Shown: positions 9,267 through 18,339, counted from the first letter of the stretch. The stretch: DNA of 64,000 bases from Planktosalinus sp963975935 (GCA_963975935.1 CAXBIQ010000008.1:97587-161586), one strand, 5' to 3'. The notes: generated by a model not told the origin, from the sequence alone. Translations and numbers: made by a program.

Positions 9267-9917
9267 TTGTTTAAAAAGCTACCATATCTTTTACTCCTGA
9301 TTCCATTTATTCAATTCAGCCAAACTGATTCAATGGAAAAACCTCTTATGTCAAATTGGGTTATTGAGTTAAAAACAGGTTTTACTTTTCAAGCTGACGA
9401 ACTTGCCAGAATTAATGAACAGCCTCCATTAGATCAAGAAATAGGGAATGCCATAAAATTGCAATTCACACCCACGATTCATTATGCAATTTTTGATAAT
9501 TTGTGGGCGGGTGGACACATAGGTTTTGGCTTTACAAGTTACTCTGACAAAAAATCCATGTCTAAAGGTTCTTCTGAAAATTATAAAATTGGTGTTCAAT
9601 TGCGATATAATTTTTTAAAACTAATTTCTGAAATCTATCTTCATGCTGAAATTGGCTCTAATTATAATTATTTAAACTTGCGAGAAAGCAACCCTGAACA
9701 GTTTACTGAATCAGACTCCTATATAAAATCCTATCTAGATTTGGGGGCAAATTTTGTTTTTTCGGAAAATTGGACGGCAGCGATTGTATTTAAAGATGTA
9801 TTCTATAATTATAGTTCTGCGCCAAATTTTGAAAATCGCAAAGGTTTTGGTAATTCTAATATTTTTAAAAATTTTATTGAATTCCCTTATTTTTCAGTAA
9901 TTTACAATTTGAAATAA
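9267..9917 (+). CDS. outer-membrane beta-barrel protein, probable TTG start
   Basis: About 216 residues. The mature part alternates polar and hydrophobic residues with aromatic strand ends (WVIELKTGFTF, LWAGGHIGFGF, YKIGVQLRYNF) and ends in an aromatic strand (PYFSVIYNLK), as outer-membrane barrels do. The frame opens at 9198, but that ATG is in the loop of the pckA terminator. Starting at the TTG at 9267 gives a textbook signal peptide (MFKKLPYLLLLIPFIQFSQ), so I choose it. Function is unknown, and the barrel is small, with perhaps 8 strands. Confidence 0.75.
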   Translation: MFKKLPYLLLLIPFIQFSQTDSMEKPLMSNWVIELKTGFTFQADELARINEQPPLDQEIGNAIKLQFTPTIHYAIFDNLWAGGHIGFGFTSYSDKKSMSKGSSENYKIGVQLRYNFLKLISEIYLHAEIGSNYNYLNLRESNPEQFTESDSYIKSYLDLGANFVFSENWTAAIVFKDVFYNYSSAPNFENRKGFGNSNIFKNFIEFPYFSVIYNLK

Positions 9918-9942
9918 TATTCTTTTATAAACCATTTTTATC

Positions 9943-10362
9943 ATGAAGCATATAATTACTATCCTTACATTTTTTTCATTTAGTATCTTAATGACTATAA
10001 ATGGTCAAAGCAGCTACTTAAACTACATAGAAAATGAATCCAAAGCCTTAAGTGTTCCTGTAGAATCCTTTTTTTATGTGTCTGATTCTTCTACTGAAAA
10101 ATTTATAGAAAATATGCAACCTGCACTAATTGCTTTTGTGAAAGGAGATCTCTCAACTTCTATAGATGAAATAGAAGGTCATGATGATCAGGAGGGTGTG
10201 GTAAATTTAAACTCAAGTTGTAGTGTGCAACAACTCACAAAAGATCACATAGTAAAACATTTGAATGATAAAAAGTCTTATGAAGGCATTGTCGTAAAAA
10301 ACATTCAAGATCAAAAGACCTTTACTTTTAATGAAGACCAAATAGTTGCTGTTGTTTTATAA
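9943..10362 (+). CDS. secreted protein of unknown function
   Basis: The 139-residue product begins with a signal peptide (MKHIITILTFFSFSILMTINGQ). The mature part is acidic and mixed in character, with one Cys (NSSCSVQQ). I do not recognise the family. It follows the beta-barrel gene by 25 bases and may be co-transcribed with it and with the small reading frame downstream, before the strong terminator at 10529. Confidence 0.6.
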   Translation: MKHIITILTFFSFSILMTINGQSSYLNYIENESKALSVPVESFFYVSDSSTEKFIENMQPALIAFVKGDLSTSIDEIEGHDDQEGVVNLNSSCSVQQLTKDHIVKHLNDKKSYEGIVVKNIQDQKTFTFNEDQIVAVVL

Positions 10363-10383
10363 AGTTCAAAGTTAAGACCGTTT

Positions 10384-10515
10384 ATGGACCAATATTTAGC
10401 ACCACTTAAAAAACTAAAAGAGGAAGAAAACATTCCATATATCATCTTAACTATGGACTTGGAAGAAATTAAAGGACTTCCAGATTTGTATCAAAACTCA
10501 GTTTTTGAAAATTAG
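10384..10515 (+). CDS. small hypothetical protein, 43 residues
   Basis: ATG MDQYLAPLKKLKEEENIPY... to a TAG just before the terminator. It is predicted soluble and mostly helical, with no signal peptide. It lies 21 bases after the preceding gene in the same direction and ends 13 bases before the terminator stem, which favours a real short gene or the remaining end of a longer one. No family is recognised. Confidence 0.35.
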   Translation: MDQYLAPLKKLKEEENIPYIILTMDLEEIKGLPDLYQNSVFEN

Positions 10516-10528
10516 TTTCTACCTAAAT

Positions 10529-10563
10529 AAAAAAAGCGGCACTTTTTCAAGTGCCGCTTTTTT
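10529..10563. terminator. bidirectional rho-independent terminator
   Basis: Perfect stem AAAAAAGCGGCACTT/AAGTGCCGCTTTTTT with a loop of about four bases. A and T tracts on both sides let it end the rightward transcript and the leftward hemD transcript. Confidence 0.92.
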
Positions 10564-10587
10564 AATTACTATTTCTCTTTTAGGGAT

Positions 10588-11337
10588 TTATTTCTTTTTG
10601 TTGGCTTCAACAATATACTTCTCTAATGCCATCGTCATTGAAGGTGTCTCAGGAGTGGGTGCCTGGATATCCACGCGCAAACCACTTTCCTTAGCCGCCT
10701 GCACAGTGGTGTTTCCAAAAACGGCAATGCGGGTGTCATTTTGCTCAAAATCAGGAAAGTTTTCCCATAGTGATTTGATCCCGCTTGGGCTGAAAAACAC
10801 CAGAATATCATAATACACATCTTTCAGGTCTGAAAGGTCACTTACCACAGTTTTATAGAATGTGGCTTGTTTCCATTTTACCTTCAAGGCGTTTAAAGTT
10901 TCAGGAACGTCCGGTTTTAGAACATCTGAACAAGGTAGTAAAAAGTTTTCGTTTTTGTATTTTTTTATAACCGGCGAAAGCTCTGCAAAGGTGCGTTTGC
11001 CCACATAAATTTTCCGCTTGCGGTACACCACATATTTTTGCAGGTAGAAAGCAACGGCTTCAGACAGGCAAAAGTATTTTAATGTATCAGGCACTTTATA
11101 GCGCATTTCTTCGGCAATCCTGAAAAAATGATCTACAGAATTCCGGCTGGTAAGTATAATGGCGGTATAATTATTTAAATCTACTTTCTGAGCGCGAACG
11201 TCCTTGCTGGGAACACCTTCTACGTGGATAAAAGGTCTGAAATCTATTTTTACTTTTTGCTTTTCAACAAGCTCAAAGTAGGGAGAGTTTTCGATTTTAG
11301 GTTCTGGTTGGGAAACCAAAATTGTTTTCACTTTCAT
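10588..11337 (-). CDS. hemD: uroporphyrinogen-III synthase
   Basis: Cyclises hydroxymethylbilane to uroporphyrinogen III in tetrapyrrole synthesis. The 249-residue two-lobed protein shows typical family strands: VKTILVSQPEP at the N-terminus, AIILTSRNSVDHFF near residue 60, YDILVFFSPSGIKSLW near 180 and RIAVFGNTTVQAA near 208. Sequence conservation in HemD is always low, but these segments and the adjoining DUF4271 gene, a common pairing in Bacteroidota, make the call firm. Confidence 0.9.
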   Translation of the reverse strand: MKVKTILVSQPEPKIENSPYFELVEKQKVKIDFRPFIHVEGVPSKDVRAQKVDLNNYTAIILTSRNSVDHFFRIAEEMRYKVPDTLKYFCLSEAVAFYLQKYVVYRKRKIYVGKRTFAELSPVIKKYKNENFLLPCSDVLKPDVPETLNALKVKWKQATFYKTVVSDLSDLKDVYYDILVFFSPSGIKSLWENFPDFEQNDTRIAVFGNTTVQAAKESGLRVDIQAPTPETPSMTMALEKYIVEANKKK

Positions 11338-11371
11338 AAACCTGGTTGTTTTTTTTAGTTAAAATTTCACG

Positions 11372-12025
11372 TTACACTATTATCTTGTATAAGATAAAAT
11401 AGGGTGAAATTTCGAGTGCGCAAAGATATAAAATAAAATAAAAAAAATGGCCCCTTATTAACTTTTCATAGGTTTTATAACTGTAAATCAATGAAAAGAC
11501 ATTTGCCCCTATAATTAATAATACAATAGCGACCAATAAACCGGAGCTTAGAGGCAATGTATACAGCAAAAGCATGTTGATGCCCACAAGAAACAAGGCA
11601 ATTAAATTTCTGTAGCTCAATTTGTGATAGAGATAATTATCAATAAAAATATCTATTGAAAAAAGATTGGCAATAATCTTTTCAATATAATATTTCAACC
11701 CCATAAATAAAGCAAAATAGCCTGCTATCTGAACAAAAAAGAGTGTCTCGCCAAGGTTTATTTCCTTTAAAAAATAACTGCTTAAAATAAAGGCAAAAAG
11801 CGATAGTGAAAGGATTTGAACAATAAGCAGCAGGATATTGAAAGGCGTAAAAATACTTTTATTTTTTCCCTGAACCAAAAAGTATTTATTGGTAAACACC
11901 AGCATAACAAACTCGTTAAACCTCGGGCTGTTCAACCATTTTGCAACCGCTATTAAAATCAAACAGCAAAAGATCAGCAAAGTAATCCAGTCCGGAGTGG
12001 TGCTATTTTTTAAAATTACTTCCAA
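11372..12025 (-). CDS. DUF4271 integral membrane protein
   Basis: The 217-residue protein has about five to six transmembrane helices and the pattern of DUF4271, the usual upstream neighbour of hemD in this phylum. The role is unknown. The start is TTG (MEVILKNSTTPDW); no ATG is available nearby, and a TAAATTTG box 20 bases upstream supports this start. It is co-oriented with hemD, 34 bases apart. Confidence 0.85.
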   Translation of the reverse strand: MEVILKNSTTPDWITLLIFCCLILIAVAKWLNSPRFNEFVMLVFTNKYFLVQGKNKSIFTPFNILLLIVQILSLSLFAFILSSYFLKEINLGETLFFVQIAGYFALFMGLKYYIEKIIANLFSIDIFIDNYLYHKLSYRNLIALFLVGINMLLLYTLPLSSGLLVAIVLLIIGANVFSLIYSYKTYEKLIRGHFFYFILYLCALEISPYFILYKIIV

Positions 12026-12044
12026 ATACCCTCTTAATTTTGTA

Positions 12045-12052
12045 CAAATTTA
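12045..12052 (-). promoter_or_regulatory. -7 box for the DUF4271-hemD operon
   Basis: On the minus strand TAAATTTG matches TAnnTTTG, 20 bases before the TTG start at 12025. Confidence 0.45.
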
Positions 12053-12120
12053 CTGTAAATTAAGAGGAAATTAACTTAAGGTATACTATTTTTTAAGTCA
12101 TTAATGAATAGAAAAATCAG

Positions 12121-12128
12121 TACATTTG
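12121..12128 (+). promoter_or_regulatory. -7 box for the mannosyltransferase-pyrC operon
   Basis: TACATTTG matches TAnnTTTG, 16 bases before the ATG at 12144. It also shows that an in-frame TTG at 12126 is not the start. Confidence 0.5.
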
Positions 12129-12143
12129 CGCAAAATTTGGAGT

Positions 12144-12875
12144 ATGTCCAAAGCTTTAATCGTTATACCCACATATAATGAAATTGAGAATATCGAACGG
12201 TTGTTGCGGAATATTTTTTCGCTGCAGCGAAAGTTTGATGTGTTGGTGGTAGATGACAATTCACCGGATTTAACTTCAAAGAAAGTACAAGAACTCCAGG
12301 CTGAATTTCCAAACAAACTTCATCTGGAAGTAAGGCAACAAAAAGACGGCCTGGGAACGGCATACATTCACGGGTTTAAATGGGCGCTGGAGCGGGAATA
12401 TCAATATATTTTTGAAATGGATGCAGATTTTTCACACAACCCAAATGACCTCATCAGGTTGTATAATGCATGTGATAAAAAAGGTTTTGATGTTGCGATA
12501 GGTTCCCGATATGTTACGGGCGTGAATGTAGTCAATTGGCCCATGAGTCGTGTTTTACTTTCCTGGATTGCATCAAAATATGTAAGGTTTATTACCCGAA
12601 TGCCCATTTTTGACACCACGGCAGGTTTTGTTTGTTACCGGAGGGAGGTTTTAGAAAAAATAAACCTCGATAAAATACATTTTGTGGGCTATGCGTTTCA
12701 AATAGAAATGAAATTTAAAGCCTATCTGAGTAACTTTAAAATTACTGAAGTTCCCGTAATCTTTACAGACCGGACAAAAGGAGAATCAAAAATGAGCGGG
12801 GGCATCATTTCTGAAGCTGTGTTTGGAGTACTGTCAATGAAATTTAAAAGCTTGTTTAACCGCTATGAAATATAA
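12144..12875 (+). CDS. polyprenol monophosphomannose synthase (GT2)
   Basis: Family-2 glycosyltransferase of the dolichol/polyprenol-phosphate mannose synthase type, moving a sugar from a nucleotide donor onto a lipid phosphate at the cytoplasmic face. The 243-residue protein has the start KALIVIPTYNEIENI, the donor-binding DDNSPD near residue 38, the metal-binding EMDADFSH near 92 and GSRYVTG near 125. There is no C-terminal membrane domain, so it is the single-domain form. It leads an operon with dihydroorotase (4-base gap) and the DUF4296 lipoprotein, a gene order common in Flavobacteriia. Confidence 0.92.
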   Translation: MSKALIVIPTYNEIENIERLLRNIFSLQRKFDVLVVDDNSPDLTSKKVQELQAEFPNKLHLEVRQQKDGLGTAYIHGFKWALEREYQYIFEMDADFSHNPNDLIRLYNACDKKGFDVAIGSRYVTGVNVVNWPMSRVLLSWIASKYVRFITRMPIFDTTAGFVCYRREVLEKINLDKIHFVGYAFQIEMKFKAYLSNFKITEVPVIFTDRTKGESKMSGGIISEAVFGVLSMKFKSLFNRYEI

Positions 12876-12878
12876 AAA

Positions 12879-14219
12879 ATGCACACTGTTTTAATAAAAA
12901 ATGCAAAAGTTGTCAATGAAGGAACCATCCAAAACTGCGATGTGCTCATTCAAAATGAAGTGATTATTGAAATAGCAGAATCCATAAGTGCGAAATCTTC
13001 AGACACACAAATTATTGATGCTGAAGGCAACTACTTATTGCCCGGCATTATTGATGACCAGGTGCATTTCAGGGAGCCCGGTCTCACTCACAAAGCTGAG
13101 ATTGGAAGTGAATCTAAAGCCGCTGTTGCCGGAGGAATCACTTCTTTTATCGAAATGCCCAACACTTTTCCAAATGCTACCACAATTGACCTCTTGGAAG
13201 ACAAATTTGAAATTGCTAAGAATACTTCGTGGGCAAACTATTCCTTTATGTTTGGCGGCACCAATGACAATCTCGATGAGATTTTAAAAGTTGATCCCAA
13301 AAAGGTAGCAGCATTAAAATTGTTTTTAGGCTCCTCAACCGGAAACATGCTTGTTGATAATCCCAAGGTCTTGGAAGAAATATTTTCAAAATCAAAACTG
13401 CTCATTGCAGTTCATTGTGAAGATGAAACCACCATTAAAAACAATTTAGAGACCCATATAAAAAAATATGGTGAAGACATCCCGATGGAATTTCACCCGG
13501 TGATAAGAAGTGAAGAAGCATGTTATCTTTCTTCTTCAAGAGCCATCGCTTTGGCTAAAAAAACAGGGGCTCGTTTGCATGTATTTCACCTTTCGACTGC
13601 AAAAGAAACAGAATTATTTGAAAATAAAACACCTCTTGATAAAAAGAAAATCACTGCCGAGGTTTGTATCCACCACCTTTGGTTCTCCGATGAAGATTAT
13701 AAAGAAAAAGGAACCCTGATCAAATGGAATCCTGCCGTGAAAACCGCAAGTGACCGTGACGGGTTGTGGAAAGCCCTGCTGGATGACCGCATTGACGTGA
13801 TTGCTACTGACCATGCACCCCACACGCTCGATGAAAAGAAAAATGTTTACACAAAAGCTCCTTCCGGCGGGCCTTTGGTTCAACATGCACTGGTTGCCAT
13901 GCTGGAGAATTTTCACCGTGAAAAAATAAGCCTTGAAAAGATAGTTGAAAAAATGTGCCACAATCCGGCAATACTGTTTCAAATAAAAGACCGCGGTTTT
14001 ATAAGAAAAGGCTACAAAGCTGATTTGGTTTTAGTAGATTTATATGCTCCCTGGACGGTAAACAAGAGTAACATCCTCTATAAATGTGGCTGGTCCCCGT
14101 TTGAAGGGTTTACTTTTAAATCAAGGATAACACACACCCTTGTCAATGGGAAAATAGTTTATAACAATTCAAAATTCTCAAAACAAAGCAATGCACAACG
14201 CCTTGAATTCAATCGTTAA
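12879..14219 (+). CDS. pyrC: dihydroorotase
   Basis: Amidohydrolase-superfamily enzyme of pyrimidine synthesis (carbamoyl aspartate to dihydroorotate). It has 446 residues, the length of class I enzymes. Visible features are the metal-site strand DDQVHFREPG, ALKLFLGSST with the Lys that is carbamylated in the family, His in AVHCEDE and HVFHLS, and the Asp in ATDHAPH. The first His of the usual HxH pair is Gln here (QVH). I recall the same in other Bacteroidota enzymes, so it is probably lineage-typical rather than inactivating. It is the second gene of its operon. Confidence 0.93.
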   Translation: MHTVLIKNAKVVNEGTIQNCDVLIQNEVIIEIAESISAKSSDTQIIDAEGNYLLPGIIDDQVHFREPGLTHKAEIGSESKAAVAGGITSFIEMPNTFPNATTIDLLEDKFEIAKNTSWANYSFMFGGTNDNLDEILKVDPKKVAALKLFLGSSTGNMLVDNPKVLEEIFSKSKLLIAVHCEDETTIKNNLETHIKKYGEDIPMEFHPVIRSEEACYLSSSRAIALAKKTGARLHVFHLSTAKETELFENKTPLDKKKITAEVCIHHLWFSDEDYKEKGTLIKWNPAVKTASDRDGLWKALLDDRIDVIATDHAPHTLDEKKNVYTKAPSGGPLVQHALVAMLENFHREKISLEKIVEKMCHNPAILFQIKDRGFIRKGYKADLVLVDLYAPWTVNKSNILYKCGWSPFEGFTFKSRITHTLVNGKIVYNNSKFSKQSNAQRLEFNR

Positions 14220-14688
14220 AAAAAGTAAAGTAGTAATTTTACTGCTTAGCTCTGTCTTTATCGGCTGTCAGGATATTAAACGCCCTGAAAAGCCCGAAAA
14301 CCTCATCCAGGAAGATAAAATGGTTGAAGTGCTGGTTGATGTGCATTTGTTTAATTCGGGCAAAAGTTATAACCGCATGCCGCTTCAGCAAACAGGTCTT
14401 ACGCCACACCAATTCATTTATGAAAAACACGGTATTGACAGTTTACAATATGAGAAAAGTAACGCTTATTATGGTGCAGACCTGGATAAGTATGCCGCCA
14501 TACATGCCCGCGCTAAGGCTATTTTAGAAAAGAGAAAAAGTGAAGTGGATACCCTCCTAGCAAGGGAAGTACAAAGAAGGGATTCAATTTCTAAAGTTAA
14601 TGATTCTTTACGGTTGCTGAAAAATAAAACAGGAACTCCAACGCTTCAAGTTTCAAAGAGCATATCCCGTGATACTACCGGGAATTAA
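14191..14688 (+). CDS. DUF4296 lipoprotein
   Basis: The 165-residue protein has a lipoprotein signal (VVILLLSSVFIGC, lipobox Cys near residue 26) and the DUF4296 body (EDKMVEVLVDVHLF, then a helical charged C-terminus with AILEKRKSEVD). The function is unknown and it is probably anchored in the envelope. Its ATG lies inside the end of pyrC (29-base overlap), suggesting translational coupling; a TTG at 14203 is an alternative. Its 3' end overlaps the converging epimerase gene by 14 bases. Confidence 0.88.
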   Translation: MHNALNSIVKKSKVVILLLSSVFIGCQDIKRPEKPENLIQEDKMVEVLVDVHLFNSGKSYNRMPLQQTGLTPHQFIYEKHGIDSLQYEKSNAYYGADLDKYAAIHARAKAILEKRKSEVDTLLAREVQRRDSISKVNDSLRLLKNKTGTPTLQVSKSISRDTTGN

Positions 14689-15688
14689 CATCATTCAGAT
14701 AATTTTTTGCAGTTACCGATATTGTTTCCGCTAAGGGAATAAATTCATAATTGAGCTCTTTTTTTATTTTCAGGTTGCTGAAATGCCTTTTTTGAACAAT
14801 TGCATTTGCAGTGCTTTTAAAGAGTTTTCGTTTACTGGTGGTGACAAAACTTCTAAGTTTATCAAGCCGCCAGGCTATCTGAAGCATCCAGGGTTTAAGT
14901 TCTTTGGAAGGTGGTTTTTTATCAAAGTTTTTTGCGATTTCTGAGAGCAGATATTTATAGCCTGTGTTTTCAGAGATAAGGATATACCTTTCATTTTTTA
15001 TCGAACTTTCCATTAACTTCAATGAGACTTCAGCCACATCAATCACATCTACAAAGCCCACTTCGCCTTTGGTATAATAAGAAAGGTCTTTATAGACACT
15101 CTTAAATATCATTCCGGTCCCGTCATTCCAGAACCCACTTCCCAAAATCACCCCGGGATTTACAATCACAGCATCAAGTCCTTCCTGTGCCCCCCGCCAC
15201 ACTTCCATTTCTGCACCATATTTTGTTATTGCATACACGTTATTGTCTGCATCCGGGTCCCATTGTGACTCTTCATCAGCCATATTGCCACCTTTATTGC
15301 CTAATGTTGCTATGCTGCTTATATGACAAAGCTTTTGCACCCCTTTGGAAAGACAAAGGTTTACAATATTTGCAGTACCTTCAATATTTGACTTTTTAAG
15401 TTTCTGAAAATTATTAGGGTCAAAGCTTACATAGGCGGCACCGTGATAAACCTTTTCAACGTCTTGAAAAGCATCTGTTAATGCAGGGATATCATTTAAG
15501 TTTGCTTCTTTCCACTCAATTTGATTGTAGAGTTTTTCGGCATCATTAGTGTAATAATTAAATACCTTTAGTACTGCCTTTAAATCACTGCTTTTTCTGT
15601 GAATGGCACGCACTTTCTGCCCATCTTTTAATAATAAATATAAAATATGTGACCCAACGAGCCCTGTTCCTCCTGTTACTAAAACCAT
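14675..15688 (-). CDS. NAD-dependent epimerase/dehydratase family protein (extended SDR)
   Basis: The 337-residue protein has the Rossmann motif TGGTGLVGSH at the N-terminus, the active-site pair YAITK near residue 152 and the conserved NPGVILGSG near 176. These mark the extended short-chain dehydrogenase/reductase family that acts on nucleotide sugars or dihydroflavonol/steroid-like substrates. The C-terminal 60 residues are basic. The substrate is not deducible. It converges on the DUF4296 gene. Confidence 0.9.
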   Translation of the reverse strand: MVLVTGGTGLVGSHILYLLLKDGQKVRAIHRKSSDLKAVLKVFNYYTNDAEKLYNQIEWKEANLNDIPALTDAFQDVEKVYHGAAYVSFDPNNFQKLKKSNIEGTANIVNLCLSKGVQKLCHISSIATLGNKGGNMADEESQWDPDADNNVYAITKYGAEMEVWRGAQEGLDAVIVNPGVILGSGFWNDGTGMIFKSVYKDLSYYTKGEVGFVDVIDVAEVSLKLMESSIKNERYILISENTGYKYLLSEIAKNFDKKPPSKELKPWMLQIAWRLDKLRSFVTTSKRKLFKSTANAIVQKRHFSNLKIKKELNYEFIPLAETISVTAKNYLNDVNSR

Positions 15689-15804
15689 CTTACTAAAATA
15701 CGGATTTTACAATTGATTTTCCTCTTCTGTTTTTGAATCTTTTGCTTGCTGTGTCAAAAATGAGATATTCTTTTATTTATGTTTCACCTTTTAAGCATTA
15801 AATC

Positions 15805-15812
15805 TATCTTTG
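15805..15812 (+). promoter_or_regulatory. -7 box upstream of tyrS
   Basis: TATCTTTG matches TAnnTTTG, 16 bases before the ATG at 15828. A TTG at 15810 is part of this box and is rejected as the start. Confidence 0.5.
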
Positions 15813-15827
15813 CTAAAAAATATCCTG

Positions 15828-17123
15828 ATGACAAAAAATTTTGTTCAAGAACTGCAATGGAGGGGCATGATTCATGATGTAATGCCCGGAACAGAAGAAT
15901 TTTTAATGGAAGAAATGCGCTCTGCTTATGTGGGATTTGACCCGACCGCAGATTCGCTTCACGTAGGGCATTTGGTTCCCATTATGCTCCTGGCACATTA
16001 TCAAAGAGCCGGCCACAAGCCCATTGCCCTTGTGGGTGGAGCTACAGGTATGATTGGTGACCCTTCCGGAAAATCTTCTGAACGCAACTTGCTTGACGAA
16101 GCCGCGTTGCGACACAATCAGGAAGCTATTAAAAAACAACTTTCCCACTTTTTGGATTTTCAATCCAAAACTGAAAATGCCGCTGTTTTAGTCAACAATT
16201 ATGACTGGATGAAAGAATTTAGTTTTCTGGGCTTTATAAGAGACGTGGGAAAACACATTACCGTAAACTACATGATGTCTAAAGACTCTGTAAAAAAAAG
16301 ACTGACAGGTGAAGATAGTGAAGGAATGTCGTTTACAGAGTTCACATACCAGCTTGTTCAGGGGTATGACTTTCTTCAATTATACAAAACTCACAATTGC
16401 ACCTTCCAGATGGGTGGTAGTGACCAGTGGGGAAATATTACAACCGGTGCCGAATTAATCAGGCGTATGGCCGGAGGAAAAGGCTATGCCCTCACCTGTC
16501 CTCTAATCACAAAGGCTGACGGCACAAAATTTGGAAAAAGTGAAGGCGGCAATATCTGGCTGGATGCGCAGCGGACCTCACCCTATAAATTTTACCAATA
16601 CTGGTTGAACACCAGCGATGAAGATGCCGAAAAATATATTAAAATTTTCACCTTTTTAGATAAGGATACAATAGAAAACCTGATTTCTGAACATACAACT
16701 GCACCACATTTAAGACAGCTGCAAAAGCGGTTAGCTGAAGAAATGACCTCTATGGTTCACTCTCAAGAAGACCTGGAAAATGCGGTGAACGCATCAAACA
16801 TCTTATTTGGAAATTCAACTTCTGAAGATTTAAAAAAATTAAATGAGGCCACATTTTTAGATGTTTTTGAAGGAGTTCCCAAAGCAGAAATCGATAAAGC
16901 TTTAATTGAAGGTAACCTCGATATTATTGCAGTTTTATCTGAAGAGAGTGGTTTTTTAAAATCAAACAGTGAAGCCAGACGAGCGTTGAAGGAAAATTCT
17001 ATTTCGGTAAATAAAGAAAAGGTTGATGAAAACTATCAAATTTCAAATAGTGATTTAATCAATGAGAAGTTCATTTTGCTTCAGCGTGGAAAGAAAAGCT
17101 ATTTTATTCTGCAGGTTATATAA
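15828..17123 (+). CDS. tyrS: tyrosyl-tRNA synthetase
   Basis: Class I synthetase charging tRNA-Tyr. The roughly 431-residue protein has HVGH near residue 45, the tyrosine-pocket region GGSDQWGN and the KMSKS equivalent KFGKS near 234. A C-terminal S4-type RNA-binding domain ends with KKSYFILQVI. All parts of the bacterial TyrRS are present and the length is standard. Confidence 0.97.
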   Translation: MTKNFVQELQWRGMIHDVMPGTEEFLMEEMRSAYVGFDPTADSLHVGHLVPIMLLAHYQRAGHKPIALVGGATGMIGDPSGKSSERNLLDEAALRHNQEAIKKQLSHFLDFQSKTENAAVLVNNYDWMKEFSFLGFIRDVGKHITVNYMMSKDSVKKRLTGEDSEGMSFTEFTYQLVQGYDFLQLYKTHNCTFQMGGSDQWGNITTGAELIRRMAGGKGYALTCPLITKADGTKFGKSEGGNIWLDAQRTSPYKFYQYWLNTSDEDAEKYIKIFTFLDKDTIENLISEHTTAPHLRQLQKRLAEEMTSMVHSQEDLENAVNASNILFGNSTSEDLKKLNEATFLDVFEGVPKAEIDKALIEGNLDIIAVLSEESGFLKSNSEARRALKENSISVNKEKVDENYQISNSDLINEKFILLQRGKKSYFILQVI

Positions 17124-17128
17124 AGAAA

Positions 17129-17162
17129 GAAGCCCCTTAAACGTGAAGGTTTAAAGGGCTTC
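17129..17162 (+). terminator. hairpin after tyrS
   Basis: GAAGCCCCTTAAAC pairs with GTTTAAAGGGCTTC with one mismatch, directly behind the tyrS stop. There is no T tract, so termination strength is uncertain. Confidence 0.6.
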
Positions 17163-17284
17163 AATCAACTAACTAACCAAATTATGAAAGACTTTAAACT
17201 TAAAATTAAGTATTAGGGCACTGCTTTCAAATTATAAGTCGTTATTTTTATCCTTTCATTACATCATTAAGAAAAATATAACAC

Positions 17285-18259
17285 TTAGAGAATCATCAGA
17301 TTACAACCCCTTATATCACTGTTGTCAAACCTGCCAATTATTTCAAAACTGTCGTCGTCATAAACTTTCCCCAGGTCCTGTGTAGCTATAAAGGAGCAAG
17401 AGTTTATATTGGCCAGATCGATAACGTTTATACCCCCTGTTTGATTATTAACGATGGACAGGGCATCTTCAGGGTCACGGGTCAGGACTTTCATCCAGGG
17501 TGGGCATTTAAAGATTCCGTTGCCTTTTGAGTATGCTTGTGAAAGCAACTCTGTCATTCCATACTCACTGTGAATCGCAGAAACTTTAAAAGCACTTCTT
17601 AAGATGTCGTGAAGTTCTTCCCTGACAAGCTCTTTTCGTCTTCCTTTCATTCCACCGGTTTCCATTACTATGGTATTTTGAAGAGTAAGCGGATGTCTTT
17701 CAGCAAGGTCAAGTAATGCAAAGGAAACACCCAAAAGCACAACCTTTTTACCGGAGGCATCTAGAGTTTTAAGATTTTGCGCTAATGTGTCAAATTGATT
17801 TAAATAAAAACCGCTTTCAGAATGCTTGCTGTTTTTGATGAAGTCATCTGCCATATAAATTAGGGATGATCCTTCTCTTTCCATATATGATGGCAATAAA
17901 GCTAATATGACAAAATCTTCGATGTCACCATAAAAAAACTGAAACCCTTTACGAAAACTATTTTTATAAACATCAAGGTCAGCAACATAATGTTTGCTTG
18001 TTACAGCTCCCGAAGTACCACTACTTGAAAAAACCACCATTGGTGTTTCTTCTGAAGATAAAATCTTATGGGTTTTAAAAAAAGATATGGGTAAAAAGGG
18101 AATATCGTGCAGCTCTTTTATTCCGGATGGATGTTTATAAAGCAAGTCACAATAAGAGCGGTACACACTGTTATTTTCAAATTGGAATTTAAACACCTCC
18201 AGCGCTTTCCTTTTGAAATCTCCAAGTGAATTAATATTGAAAAGAGAATCTTGACCCAT
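17285..18259 (-). CDS. LuxE-like acyl-protein synthetase / acyl transferase
   Basis: The 324-residue product is related to the acyl-protein synthetase LuxE and adenylate-forming enzymes. It has the phosphate-binding loop FSSSGTSGAVTSKH near residue 80, a central MEYG-type segment (HSEYGMTELLSQAY near 230) and a late GRFDNSDIRGCN motif. Homologues are widespread single genes in Flavobacteriia that presumably activate a carboxylate as acyl-adenylate; the substrate is unknown. I chose the ATG at 18259 (MGQDSLFNIN) because a -7 box lies 17 bases upstream. Confidence 0.85.
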   Translation of the reverse strand: MGQDSLFNINSLGDFKRKALEVFKFQFENNSVYRSYCDLLYKHPSGIKELHDIPFLPISFFKTHKILSSEETPMVVFSSSGTSGAVTSKHYVADLDVYKNSFRKGFQFFYGDIEDFVILALLPSYMEREGSSLIYMADDFIKNSKHSESGFYLNQFDTLAQNLKTLDASGKKVVLLGVSFALLDLAERHPLTLQNTIVMETGGMKGRRKELVREELHDILRSAFKVSAIHSEYGMTELLSQAYSKGNGIFKCPPWMKVLTRDPEDALSIVNNQTGGINVIDLANINSCSFIATQDLGKVYDDDSFEIIGRFDNSDIRGCNLMIL

Positions 18260-18275
18260 ATCCAGAATATAAACC

Positions 18276-18283
18276 CAAAGATA
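18276..18283 (-). promoter_or_regulatory. -7 box for the LuxE-like gene
   Basis: On the minus strand TATCTTTG matches TAnnTTTG, 17 bases before the ATG at 18259 and just downstream of the terminator of the preceding gene. Confidence 0.5.
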
Positions 18284-18290
18284 TAAAAAC

Positions 18291-18322
18291 AAAAAAGCCT
18301 CCGTTTATCGCGGAGGCTTTTT
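18291..18322 (-). terminator. rho-independent terminator after the T9SS cargo gene
   Basis: AAAAAGCCTCCG/CGGAGGCTTTTT with a short TTTATCG loop and T-rich flank on the minus strand. It separates the T9SS cargo gene from the LuxE-like gene. Confidence 0.9.
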
Positions 18323-18339
18323 ATATGATATACGTAAAA

